DNA of 64,000 nt from Telopea speciosissima. Its lineage: Eukaryota > Streptophyta > Magnoliopsida > Proteales > Proteaceae. This document shows positions 1 to 9,380 of this stretch, piece by piece. How positions within the stretch are numbered: position 1 is the first letter of the stretch; every line of letters begins with the position of its first letter. A model generated the notes under the pieces. The model saw only the letters and a program-made list of their open reading frames with translations, was not told where the DNA came from and ran no database searches. A program made the position numbers and the translations under genes. Location: contig NC_057916.1 in the NCBI RefSeq assembly GCF_018873765.1, forward strand, positions 52,144,540-52,208,539, given 5' to 3'.

Positions 1-4
1 TAGT

Positions 5-880
5 GTGAAGCAAAAGAAAACTGCTACCAACCTGTTGGCTATCAAGCAACGACCTGATGAGTCCATCAGGGATTACATTGCCCGCTTCAATGCGAAGAGT
101 TTGGAGATCAAGGACCTGGATGATGCAATGGCCTTCAATGCCTTGCATAATGGGGTCGCCAACCACGACCTGGTGAAGTCGCTCGCCCTGGACCCGGTGA
201 CCACCATGCTGCAGCTACTAGACCGCTGCTACCAGTATACTAATATGTTTGACATCATGAAGGCAAGAAAGGCGATGGACACAAAGGTCCCAGAGAAGAA
301 AAGGACGAGCGAGAAAGAGAAGAAAAAAGACACGAAGAGGGCGGGGTCAGATTGAGACCAGAGCCCAGACTACACCCTGCTCAACATCACCAGGACTAAA
401 ATCCTGATGGAGGTGTATGATTGAGGTCTGTTGCAGTGGCCTAGGCCGATGTTCTCTAGGCCTGAGGATAGAAACAAGAATAAGTTCTGCAATTTCCACA
501 AGGATGTCAGCCATGACACCGAGACAATTGAAAAGAGAGATCAAAGATGTGATACAGAAAGGCCATCTGAGGCGTTATGTCAAGGAGGATGGGAAAGATG
601 CGATGCTGCGAGGAGCGACCCCAGGAGAAAAGACAGAGCCCGAAGAGGAGATGATCGAGATCGTCGAGATGGCCGGTGCGACGATCACAGGGAGGTCCAG
701 AGGAACCAGGGCGATGCCAATACCTCCACAGCGCCTGCTATCCTCACCATCCTGGGGGGACCAGGGCGGGAGTCGTTGCGCAAGGCCAAGGCAAAAGCGT
801 TGTTCGTGGCAGTGGCCGAGGTGGCCGAGAAGAAGGCACGTACTGAGCCCGTGATCACATTCTCAGATGAGGACATGGAG
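5..880 (+). pseudogene. gag, C-terminal part (Tat copy 1)
   Basis: The first ORF (5-355) matches the gag of copy 2, with shared words such as RDYIARFN, MAFNALHNGV and LLDRCYQY, so it is the end of the retrotransposon gag domain. The reading then passes stops near 352 and 421 and a frame change into a basic Arg/Asp-rich segment (about 480-720) that resembles a linker before protease. Gag would form the particle that packages the element RNA. The stop near 421 stands where copy 2 has a CGA arginine codon, a C-to-T change. Broken and not functional. Confidence 0.8.
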
Positions 881-1453
881 GGGCTAAGCTGGCCACACGA
901 CGACGCCGTCGTGGTTCAGGCAGTTATGGCCAATCGTCCCGTCCACAGGATCCTGGTGGACACTGGGGCATCAGTGGACATGCTGTCCTATGATGCCTAT
1001 TTACAGTTCGAGTTCAAGCCAGGCACCTTAAAGCCTGAGTCTGCACCCTTATACAGGTTCTCAAGTGCACCAGCCCTGATTGAGGGGTCAGTAGAGCTTC
1101 TGATGATAGTGGGAACCACCGCTTATCCAAAAACAATCAAGGTAAACTTTATGGTGGTTCGGGTCGCGATTGCCTACAATGCTATCTTGGGCAGGCTCAA
1201 CTTGAATGAGTTGGGAGTGGTAGTCTCCAACAAGCACCTGAAGGTCAAGTTCTCCACCCCTAACGGCATAGGGGAGTGCCAAACGGAGCAGAAGAAAGCC
1301 CGTGAATGCCATGCGGCTTTCTTGAAGCAGATCAAGGGCCACTATAGGGGAACAGCCTACCCAGTGGAAGTCACTGATAACCGCGAAGGTGAGAAGCGCT
1401 ACCAGCAGGGCAAGTCGGTTGAAGAGCTCATTGAGGTCCCACTAGACGAGTAG
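881..1453 (+). pseudogene. Aspartic protease region (Tat copy 1)
   Basis: The ORF at 431-1453 carries the retropepsin motif LVDTGASVDML (near 952-985), with the catalytic Asp in D-T-G, followed by a hydrophobic region ending ILGRLNLNELG, the usual second conserved block of plant retroelement proteases. The enzyme would cleave the Gag-Pol polyprotein. This segment is open for about 190 codons. The copy 2 homologue at 49085-50090 is split by a transposon, so copy 1 is the better-preserved protease of the pair. The stop at 1451-1453 separates it from RT. Confidence 0.85.
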
Positions 1454-1479
1454 GATCCCACAAGAACTGTGAAGATTGG

Positions 1480-2640
1480 GTCTCTGCTAAAGGGTGAGGA
1501 AGCGAGGGAGCTCAGCTCGTTCCTCCAGAAGAAGAAGGATGTGTTTGCCTGGTCAGTGGCTGATATGCCAGGCATACCACGCCACATTACTAAGCACATC
1601 CTGCACGTGGACCCTACCAGAAAGCCAATATAGTAGAAAAGGAGGACGTTCACCCCAGAACCACAGGCCGTAATGAAAGAAGAGATAGAGAAATTGAAGG
1701 CATCCAACTTCATGAAAGAGGAACAGTTCCCAACATGGCTCGCGAATGTGGTGATGGTCCCCAAGCCAAACGGGAAATGGAGGGTGTGTGTGGATTACAC
1801 CGACCTCAACAAGGCGTGCCCCAAGGAGAAGTACCCACTACTAAGGATAGACCTCCTAATAGATGCGACAGCGGGGCATGAGAGGCTGAGCTTTATGGAT
1901 GCATACTCAGGATACAACAAGATCCTGATGAAGGAACAAGATGAGGGGTATACAACATTTCGTTCTGATCAGGAAAACTTCTACTACCTGGTGATGCCTT
2001 TTGGCCTGAAGAACGCAGGGGCGACCTACCAAAGAATGGTAAATAAGCTGTTCAAAGCCCAGATTGGCAGAAACATGGAGGTCTATATAGATGACATGTT
2101 AGTCAAGAGCATACCTACAGAGGACCACCTGGCTGATTTGGACGAGGCATTCTAGGTACTGCGGGCCCACCAAATGAAATTGAACCCAGCTAAGTGCGCC
2201 TTTGGGGTCAGCTCTGGCAAGTTCCTAGGTTACATGGTGTCTCAAAGAGGGATTGAAGCCAACCCAGCCAAAATCAAGGCCATCCAAGAGATGGGCCCGC
2301 CCAGGACTGTTCGTGAAGTACAGAGGTTAAACGGGAGGATTGTAGCACTGGCACGGTTTATGTTGCGATCTAAGGATAAATGCTTACCGTTCTTCAAGAC
2401 TTTCAAGAATCTAAAAGACATCAAAGGTTTCGCATGGACTGAGGAATGCCAGAAGGCCTTTGAAGATCTAAAGGTGTACCTCGCCAATCCACCCTTGCTG
2501 GCACATCCAATACCAGAGAAAGAACTGCTGTTGTACTTGGCCACCTCGCCCATAGCAATGAGCGCGACCTTGGTAAAAGAAGAAGATGGAGTATAAAAAC
2601 CAGTGTACTACGTTAGCCATGTGCTGATAGACGCAGGGAC
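1480..2640 (+). pseudogene. Reverse transcriptase (Tat copy 1)
   Basis: The RT palm and fingers are read from about 1670 to 2596. Visible motifs are VPKPNGKWRVCVDYTDLN, LSFMDAYSGYN (first catalytic Asp), VMPFGLKNAGATYQ and VYIDDML (YxDD active site, near 2081-2101), then a thumb and connection region with FLGYMVSQRGIEANP. In-frame stops occur at 1633-1638 (two TAG in a row before KRR), at 2153-2155 (TAG where copy 2 has CAG) and at 2594-2596. Catalytic residues are present, but the frame is not continuous. RT would copy element RNA to DNA. Confidence 0.9.
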
Positions 2641-3390
2641 TCGTTACCCTCAGATCGAAAGGTCATGTTCGCACTGGTGAAAGCAGCCCGTAATTTGAGG
2701 TCGTACTTCCAGGCTACCACATAGTGGTCATGACCAATCAACCGCTAAAGAAAGTGCTCCACAAGCCAGACGTGTCTTGAAGATTGACCGCATGGGTCGT
2801 AGAACTAAGCAAGTATCCGATTGAGTACAGGCCCAGGATGGCCATAAAGGGCCAAGCTCTGGCAGATTTTGTGGTCGAGTGTACACAAAGCGAGAACACG
2901 CCGGAGCAGGAGGACCAAATGGAAGTAGAGACCGGCTCAGAGCCGTCATGGACCATATTCGTAGATGGGTCGAGCAATGCAGAGGTCAGGGGGGCTGGCT
3001 TCATTCTGACGAGCCCAGAGGGCTTCAAGATATAGTACATGCTACGCCTTAACTTCCCAGCCTCAAACAACGAAGCAGAGTATGAAGCACTGATAGTAGG
3101 GCTGAGAACGGCCAAGGCCATACAGGTCAAGAGGTTGACAGTGTGAGCTGACTCATAGCTGGTCGTGAATCAGGTCAACGGGCATTATAAAGCCAAAGAC
3201 GATCACATGGTGGCGTACCTGGAAGTAGCCAAGAAGTTAGTGAGCTCGTTCGATGCGTTCGAGATGAGGCGGGTGCCCCAAAACGAGAATGAGAAGGCAG
3301 ATGCACTCTCGCGCCTGTCAACAGAGGTGCTGGCTCAGCTAGACGGGTTAGTATACATTGAGCAGCTATCTGAGCCCTCCCACTAAGTCC
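2641..3390 (+). pseudogene. RNase H domain (Tat copy 1)
   Basis: The C-terminal end of the RT connection and the RNase H domain are visible: IFVDGSSNAEVRGAG (first Asp, near 2957), then NNEAEYEAL (Glu, near 3070), then the LVVNQVNGHYKAKDDHM block. The domain would degrade RNA in the RNA-DNA hybrid. Stops are at 2778 (TGA), 3033-3035, 3144-3146 (TGA) and 3153-3155 (TAG). The TAG before LVVNQVN is at the same codon as a TAG in copy 2. Confidence 0.85.
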
Positions 3391-4715
3391 AAGAGGTGGT
3401 GCCGATCGAGGTCGAGCCCAGTTGGATGGACCCAATCGTTGCATACTTGAGGGACGATATTCTGCCCTAAGACAAAACCAAAGCGCATAAGGTTCGAGGT
3501 CACGCAGCTCAATATACATTGGTGGAGGGGGAGCTGTACAAAAGATCAGTCTCGGGTCCGTTGCTAAAGTATCTGACTCCCACACATGCCCTAAACGCCT
3601 TGACTGAGGTACACTGTGGGACATGTGGTAGTCACTTGGGGGGGCGCCACCTGGCCTATAAAGTGCTAAGAGCAAAGTTCTACTGGCCCAACATGCAGAA
3701 GGAAGCAATCCAGTATGTAAGAAGGTGCGAGCAGTGCTAGGAGTTTGCATCCATACCACGTCAACCTACCACGGAGCTAGCCTCCATACTTAGTCCTATC
3801 CCCTTCACTATGTGGGGAATGGACATCCTTGGTAACTTCACCCCAGCTTCAGGGGGAAGGAAGTACCTTGTGGTCACGGTGGATTACTTCACCAAGTGGG
3901 TAGAAGCAGAGCCAATAGTAACCATAACGCGGCAACGAATGGAAAATTTCTTCAGGGATAAGGTCATTTACTGGTTTGGACAACCAAAGATACTGGTGAT
4001 AGATAATGGGATGCAATTCAACAACCCTCAGTTTAGGGCATTCTGTGCCCAATACGACGTAGAGCTCAAAACAACCTTAGCTGCTTACCCATAAGCAAAT
4101 GGCCAAGCAGAAGTCACCAATCATACCTTGCTAGCAGGGATAAAGAGAAGACTGACAGAGGCAAAAGCAAGGTGGGTAGATGAGCTCTCCAACGTTTTAT
4201 TGTCGTACAGAACCACAGTTCGAACGCCCATGGGGGAGCCCATTTCGGCTAGCCTATGGGACTGAAGCTCTGGCACCAGTTGAGGTAGTAGCAGGCTCAC
4301 TCAGGAGCCTCAATTTTAATGAAAGGACGTACCAGGACGGGCTGAGGGCCAACCTGGACTTCCTTGATGAAGTTAGAGGGGACGTGTTGATGAGAAACGT
4401 GGGCTATCAATAGAGAACGGCCTGCTACTAAAATTCAAACGTGGGCTATCAACAGAGAACGGCCCGCTACTAAAATTCTAAGGTTAAGGAGAGAATGTTC
4501 AGGGCTGGTGACCTAGTATTGTGCAAAGTAAGCGCCTCCCAACCTCAACACTAGGGCAAGCTAGATGCAAACTGGGAAGGACCATATATGGTCTCCAAGC
4601 AGATCAGGCCAGACACTTATCTCGTGAAGACCCCGGGGGACAACAAGATACCACGACCCTAGAATTTAGAGAATCTGAAAAAAATTTATCAGTAAAGTCG
4701 TTGAAGTCATTGTAA
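3391..4715 (+). pseudogene. Integrase (Tat copy 1)
   Basis: The H2C2 zinc-binding region is at 3580-3740 (histidines in EVHCGTCGSHLGGRH, cysteines in RRCEQC). The catalytic core follows with WGMDILGNF (Asp near 3821), ILVIDNGMQF (Asp near 4003) and NGQAE (Glu near 4109), so all three DDE residues can still be seen. The C-terminal region RMFRAGDLVLCKVSAS and NWEGPYMV is near 4490-4600. Stops break it: TAG at 3738, TAA at 4092 where the family has Gln, TAG at 4411 and TAG at 4551. A 42-bp duplication near the C-terminus disturbs it further. It would insert element cDNA into the genome. Confidence 0.88.
4395..4478 (+). repeat. 42-bp perfect-length direct duplication in integrase
   Basis: Two adjacent 42-bp units (4395-4436 and 4437-4478) differ at two positions, and both differences are T in the first unit and C in the second. 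One of these creates a TAG stop in unit 1 where unit 2 keeps CAG. The length is a multiple of three. Confidence 0.9.
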
Positions 4716-4788
4716 AAGTTGCTCGTGAGTCAATAAAAATATCAGTTCGTGGTCACGGTTTTATCTACAGTTGTGCTCACAGTTTCGC

Positions 4789-5102
4789 GTTGACCTAAAA
4801 TGGTCATTCCTAAAGTCTGGCTCATTGAGCTAGCACGAAAAATTGACCCCTATAGGTCAGCACGAAAGTCTAGCTTATAGAGCTAGAATGAGAGTCTAGC
4901 TCGTTGAGGTAGCACGAAAGACTGACCTCCAAAGTCAGCACTAAAGACTGACCTCCAAAGTCAGCACTAAAGGCTGACCTCCAAGGTCAGCACTACAGAC
5001 TGAACTCTAAGGTCAACACGAAAGACTGATCTCTACGGTCAGCACTAAAGTCTGACCTCCGTGGTCAGCACTAAAAACTGACCTTCAAGGTCAGCATTAA
5101 AG
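4789..5102 (+). repeat. Array of 12 palindromic 26-bp units (Tat copy 1 tail junction)
   Basis: About 12 tandem units of 26 bp follow the pol end. Each unit has two complementary arms around a short loop, then a CACTAAAG-like spacer. Most units have arms CTGACC and GGTCAG. Units 2, 4 and 5 have arms CTAGCT and AGCTAG instead, so pairing is kept although the sequence changed. Plant Tat-lineage elements are known to carry variable tandem repeats in this 3' region. The array lies between the 3' end of sense pol and the 3' end of the antisense gene, as in copy 2 (45473-45755). Confidence 0.88.
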
Positions 5103-6364
5103 TAACAAAGGCAGCAAGATCATGACTTGAAGAAGAACTCAAGTGAAAAAGAAAGAGATTCTTTTATTAATTTTTCAAAGCATAAAGTACAAGTACATGA
5201 GAAGATTACGATATCCAAGAACAGTTACAAAGATCGACTCATGATCCAGGTTCCCCTTCACTACAGGAGAAAACATGGCAAACTAAGGCCCACCGGCAAC
5301 ATGAGTTCGATGTGGGCCTCCTTGGTGCTCCCAAGCAGAAGAAGGCTGATGAAGCACAAGCACCAGGGGTCGCGAAATGTGAAACAAGAGTAGCAATAAT
5401 AGACCGATACTGAGCTCGGCATTCATGGTGCAATACCACCTGTTACAGAGCGACCTCGAGAATGAAGAATAGACTGCCTTGCCAAATGGGATTCACCATC
5501 AGAGGGCTAAAGCACCAAAATAGCCCTGTTTCTACTCCTCTACCTCCGTAAGGAACGAAGAGCTTGAAGAGCACGAGCATATTATTAGCTTGGGTTCTCC
5601 AGCGCACTGATGGTTCGACATCATCACCGTCCAAATCCCTTAACAGTTGGATCGAGAGGTGGCAGCCTCCTCAAGATTCTCCACCTCTCTGATGTAACGT
5701 TCCCACTCCTAAGAGTTGGCAATGGGATGCCACATAAAGAGGAACCCTCACAGCCAGCCACCCAAAAGACATTGCATGTCGATTGAGGATTGAAGCTGTA
5801 AGGGTCACGGTCGATTGAAGATTGGAGCCGAAAGAAGCACCAACAAGAGGAGCAAGCCTCCCGAAATTTGCAGCCCCTGTATCAGAAAGGGCGTCGGCAT
5901 CGCGAGTGCCAGAGAAGGTATAAACCTCAAAGAGAAAAGCAGCATAACGACAAAGATAAGGAACCCATAGCTCTGTGAGAAGCAAAGGCACATGGAACAG
6001 AGGGCATAACCCCTATTTAAAGAGCCATGTGATGGCTCGAGATCAAGAACCATGTGAAGGGGGAGTTACGTCCAAGACCACGTGCCCTAACCTTATTGGC
6101 CTCGTACCTCCCCAAAAATTGGAGAAGGCGCAGTTACAAGGACAATGATTCAGTTTTTGTGCCAATGCCATTACACCTAGGGCCACGTGCCCATATCCCA
6201 TTGGCTCTTGGCCACTCCAAGAAACCTAAATGGCACCGTTACCGAAGCGACAATTCAACATCAACACCAGTTCCATTAATGGCAAGAGTAAATAGCATGT
6301 CAGTCAATAACAGCTCGCGATCCTACAACAAGAGGAAAGATAAGTTTACAGGGGAAAGGACTCA
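5103..6364 (-). other. Divergent segment downstream of the truncated antisense gene (Tat copy 1)
   Basis: On the minus strand this segment follows the conserved intron donor of the antisense gene, but I see no match to exons 2 and 3 of copy 2. Near 5130-5190 a T-rich stretch with ATTAATAAAAGAAT resembles the antisense 3' UTR of copy 2. At 6014-6021 the minus strand reads TTTAAATA, and upstream of it (6070-6230) are two CACGTG boxes, each close to a CCAAT box, so it looks promoter-like. The short minus-strand ORFs here are not recognised. Confidence 0.5.
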
Positions 6365-7296
6365 CCCTGTGCCGAGCTCAGCCCATGCCTAACCAACAGA
6401 GCCTCATCTATTAGATTTCGCACATCAAAGGTCGCGCCCTACGCGATGAGCTCGAGAGACCGCTGGTCGTATGAGCTCAACATGGGGACCTTGTTCACAT
6501 ACTTCGGCCGCACCCACTCCTACTCCGCTTTGAAGGGGTCGTCCTTGATGTGCGCAAAGAAGAAATGATCTTTCCACTTCTTTGCGGACTGGGGCATATG
6601 GCTTATGAACTCTTTGGGCTTCTGTGGCTCCTTCGTACCATGCAGAGCCACATAGAACCACTCATCAGTGGTCTTCTTCAGGTGAAAAAAATAAATGAAA
6701 AGCGCCCACGAGGCCTTACGACTGAGCTGGGTGAAGAACAAATAAAAACCAAAAAGCTGCTTCCAGGAATTTGCCACTAACTGACTAAGGGAGAACGTAT
6801 AGTGACGCAGCACGTCCCAAACAAACTAGTGGAGAGGGAAGCAGAGGCCGCACTGGAACGTGACCTCGTATAGGCATACGGTGCCAGGCCGTGGGGTGTT
6901 CACCCTCTCGGCTCTGGTGGGTACTCATGTCTCTACCTCTTGAGGGAACCCATACTGGGCCCTAATGGCAGCCAAGGAGCGCTCAGTTATGGTACTCTCA
7001 AAAGCTGCCACGCATGTGGGCCTCACAAAGACTTCCTCCTCGTCATCCTGAGCACCGCCGCCTTCGGCGGTGCGCTCCACTAGGCCCTCGACTGGGGCTT
7101 GCGCCCTCCCACTGGACTTGGCCGAGGAGGCTTAGGCCAAACGCCCAACTTGGGCAGCAAATTTCTTAGACCCGAAGAGTGTAGACCACTCCTCTTGGGT
7201 CCTCTCAGAACTCACTTCGGGGTCAAAACCCCCACTCATTCCAACAGCCTCATCGAGGTCCCTATCGGACTCGGCTGGAGGAGAGGAAGGTAACAT
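6365..7296 (-). pseudogene. Antisense gene exon 1, Transposase_28-like ('putative gypsy type transposon') (Tat copy 1)
   Basis: Reading leftwards from an ATG at 7296, the protein begins MLPSSPPAE and continues MSGGFDPEVSSERTQEE, then YGFPQEVETW, CLYEV, HYTFSLSQLVANSWKQLFGF and FISHMPQSAKKWKDHFFF. The same series is seen in copy 2 at 43083-44037. I recall this pattern (YGxP..., G..CLYEVAF, NSW....F) as plant family PF04195; no biochemical role is known to me. The exon ends at a donor GG|GTGAGTCC at 6365, also kept in copy 2. Stops and frameshifts occur (near 7130, 6830, 6520 and 6450). It lies antisense to the element and has its own TATA box at 7541-7547. Confidence 0.75.
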
Positions 7297-7953
7297 GATG
7301 GTAAGAACCTACTGATAGCAAAGTAGTAAAGGTTACGTGAAGAAAAGCACGGCTTGAGCAGAATGCGTGGCACGAGCTCACAAGGAAGAGTTTGAGTGAA
7401 AGAGCTTGAGAGTTGCCGAAGAAGATGGTAGTCACCGGAGCAAATACAGCGGCATGAAACAACAGCAACGGAGGGCAAAAAGAGCAGAAGGTTCAAATTC
7501 TCCAAAGATTAATAAAAGTTATAGTAGGGACAAAGCCCCAATTTATAGATGAAGAGGAGAAGAGGAAGCACCCTCGAATCCAACGGCCAGGGGGCAAGTC
7601 CATCGTAGGGCCAAGAATGGCCGATGTTGGACCTACCCGAGATGTAATAAAAGAGTAGGCCACGTGGCTAAATCGTAGCGGGTGGCTTAGCGCAATAGGG
7701 ATCAATTGATGGTAGGCTTAGCCCAGGCCTCATAATGCCTACGTCCACGCATCCGTTCGAGTGTGGAACGTTAAGCATCGCCAAACCCTAAACAACGAGT
7801 GCTCGGTTCGAGGTGCCTTAATGGCCTTGGCCACGTGTCGGCCGATGGCTGGAACATCAAGTCATGCCCAGCCATCAACATGTCAGGCTCACACGTGCGA
7901 GATCAGATGCTAAGGAATTTGAATCAATTTAACTCCCCAGGACCCCAACGTCC
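7297..7953. other. 5' leader and promoter region of the antisense gene (Tat copy 1)
   Basis: No coding sequence is recognised apart from the antisense TATA box. Both copies share a G+C-rich segment here with CACGTGG boxes (minus strand near 7660 and 7830), which are typical plant promoter elements. It lies between the antisense ATG and the 3' LTR purine tract. Confidence 0.5.
7541..7547 (-). promoter_or_regulatory. TATA box of the antisense gene (Tat copy 1)
   Basis: The minus strand reads CTATAAATTGGGGCTTT around here. Copy 2 has CTATAAATTAGGGCTTT at the same relative place. The distance to the conserved ATG is 251 bp here and 253 bp in copy 2. Confidence 0.7.
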
Positions 7954-7971
7954 AGGGGAGTGGGGGGCTCG
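7954..7971 (+). promoter_or_regulatory. Polypurine tract (Tat copy 1)
   Basis: GGGGAGTGGGGGGCTCG directly precedes TGATGGGAC, the start of the 3' LTR. Copy 2 has the matching AGTAGGGGGCTCG before TGATAGGTC on its minus strand. This is the plus-strand priming site. Confidence 0.8.
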
Positions 7972-8225
7972 TGATGGGACAAAAGATTAGGCGTAGAGAT
8001 CTAACTCCACTCTGAGATTCCAGCTTACCTATTCAGGCACGATTCTACCTCTCAACCACCTTAAGTAAGGGAGGTAACACTTAGCTGAACTATCTGAGTT
8101 CTTTCTGAATTGACTGCTGCTCCGAGATCTAACTTAAGCATCGTAGTGAGGTCACCAGCGACGCCCGATCCTCTTTGCTAATTCTTATCTTGCAGGCATA
8201 GCACGCTCTAGAAGGATTTCTGGCA
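7972..8225 (+). repeat. 3' LTR remnant with internal deletion (Tat copy 1)
   Basis: It starts TGATGGGAC and ends near TTTCTGGCA. Blocks such as AAGTAAGGGAGGTAAC and TTGCAGGCATAGCACGC match the end of the copy 2 LTR, but the first half of the LTR is missing. The full-length copy 2 LTRs are 585-590 bp, so about half is lost here. Confidence 0.75.
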
Positions 8226-9051
8226 CAACAACATTCTATCCTCAGACGGATCAGTCGGAGAGAACCATACAGACATTAGAGGACATGCTCCGTGCCTGTG
8301 CCATAGACATGCAGGGCAGTTGGGATGAGCACCTCTCGCTCATCGAGTTTGCATATAACAATAGCTATCATGCTACTATTGTCATGGCACCGTTCGAAGC
8401 CTAGTACGAAAAGAAATGCAGGACACCGTTGTATTAGGATGAAGTTAGAGAGCGTCAGCTTTTGGGACCTGAATTGATCCAGGCAACTTGCGAAAAGGTT
8501 GATTTGATTTGGATCGAATCAAGGTTGCTCAGTCCAGACAGAAGGGTTACGCGCACCAATGGCGTAAGGACTTGGAATTCACTATTGGAGACAAAATATT
8601 TCTCAAGGTGTCCCCTACCAAGGGGGTAGTGCGATTTAGCAAGAAAGGGAAGCTGAGTCCATGGTTTATTGGACCGTATGAGATTCTTGCAAGGATTGGG
8701 CTGGTGGCGTACCGATTAGCTCTTCCTCCTTCCTTGGCGGGTGTACACGATGTGTTCCACGTCTCCATGTTGTGAAAGTACATTCATGATCCAGACCACG
8801 TTCTATCATAGGAACCGTCGAAGTTGGCATCCAATATGACCTACCCAGAGTATCCCGAAAAGATACTAGACAATAAGGTGCTTCACCTCCACAACCGTCC
8901 ACTTTCTTACTTGAAGATCAAGTGGTGCAACCACCCGATGTGGGAGGCATCTTGGGAATCTGAAGTGGAATTGTGGGCAAAGTATCCCTCTTTCCTCGAC
9001 TTACAAGGTACATCAATTTCGAGGACAAAATTTCTTATAAGGTGTGGAGGA
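8226..9051 (+). pseudogene. Chromodomain Ty3/gypsy (Tekay/Del-type) integrase C-terminus
   Basis: Immediately after copy 1 the plus strand reads [19 protein letters not shown] and FAYNNSYHA, the end of an integrase core. The integrase C-terminal fold follows: QKGYAHQWRKDLEF, GDKIFLKVSPTKGV, LSPWFIGPYEI and GVHDVFHVSML (to 8775). A chromodomain-like end follows: ILDNKVLHLHNRPLSYLKIK and EASWESEVEL (8830-9000). A frameshift near 8510 and several stops break it. The chromodomain would steer integration to heterochromatin. The 5' part of this host element is left of the window, beyond copy 1. Confidence 0.85.
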
Positions 9052-9380
9052 TGTTACAACCGCACCCAAGACCCTGATATAATATGATACTGTTGTGCCA
9101 CGTAGACGAAGCAGCAGCATACACCGGGAAATTATTTGCAATGGCCGTCAAGCCAACTCATCAGATCATCGACCGCAGCACCAGACTCTCGATTGAAGAA
9201 AGGTTCCTTAACCGAGATAGGGGGAGATTCGTGGATGGCAATTTCCTTGATTGCCCTCCTAGCACTAGTCCCAAGAGCGAAGAGGATCACAAGGAGAATC
9301 CGGTGGCCACGTGCATCAACAAGTGGTGCCTCTGTGTCGTGTGCATCGAAAAGAGACTAATGTTCGGGATCTGGGAACTG
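9041..9380 (+). repeat. Polypurine tract and start of 3' LTR of the chromodomain element
   Basis: A degenerate purine tract (GGTGTGGAGGA) ends at 9051 and TGTTACAACC follows, the expected form of a Tekay-type LTR start. A 104-codon ORF at 9084-9398 is not recognised and may be chance. I cannot place the LTR end; at about 9380 the sequence changes to minus-oriented LTR-like DNA. Confidence 0.5.

Larger units (their letters stand above)
1..8225 (+). mobile_element. Tat-lineage Ty3/gypsy LTR retrotransposon, copy 1 (5' end outside window)
   Basis: A decayed Ty3/gypsy element reads gag (partial), protease, reverse transcriptase, RNase H, integrase on the plus strand, then an array of short hairpins, an antisense gene, a purine tract and a 3' LTR remnant. 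RT wording such as YTDLNKACP and YIDDMLVKS is typical of the Tat lineage. Every domain is interrupted by stops or frameshifts, so it is inactive. A second copy of the same family lies at 41822-52870 on the minus strand and sets the expected order. At 8226 the sequence passes directly into the integrase of a chromodomain Ty3 element, so copy 1 inserted into that element. Its 5' LTR and gag start are left of the window. Confidence 0.9.

Noticed and set aside
3175-3759. 194-codon ORF on the minus strand
   Set aside because: It is the antisense shadow of the RNase H and integrase of Tat copy 1, and carries no recognisable domain.
4789-5102. CRISPR-like array of short repeats
   Set aside because: Units are contiguous 26-bp palindromes without unique spacers, inside a plant retroelement. 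The same kind of array recurs in copy 2.
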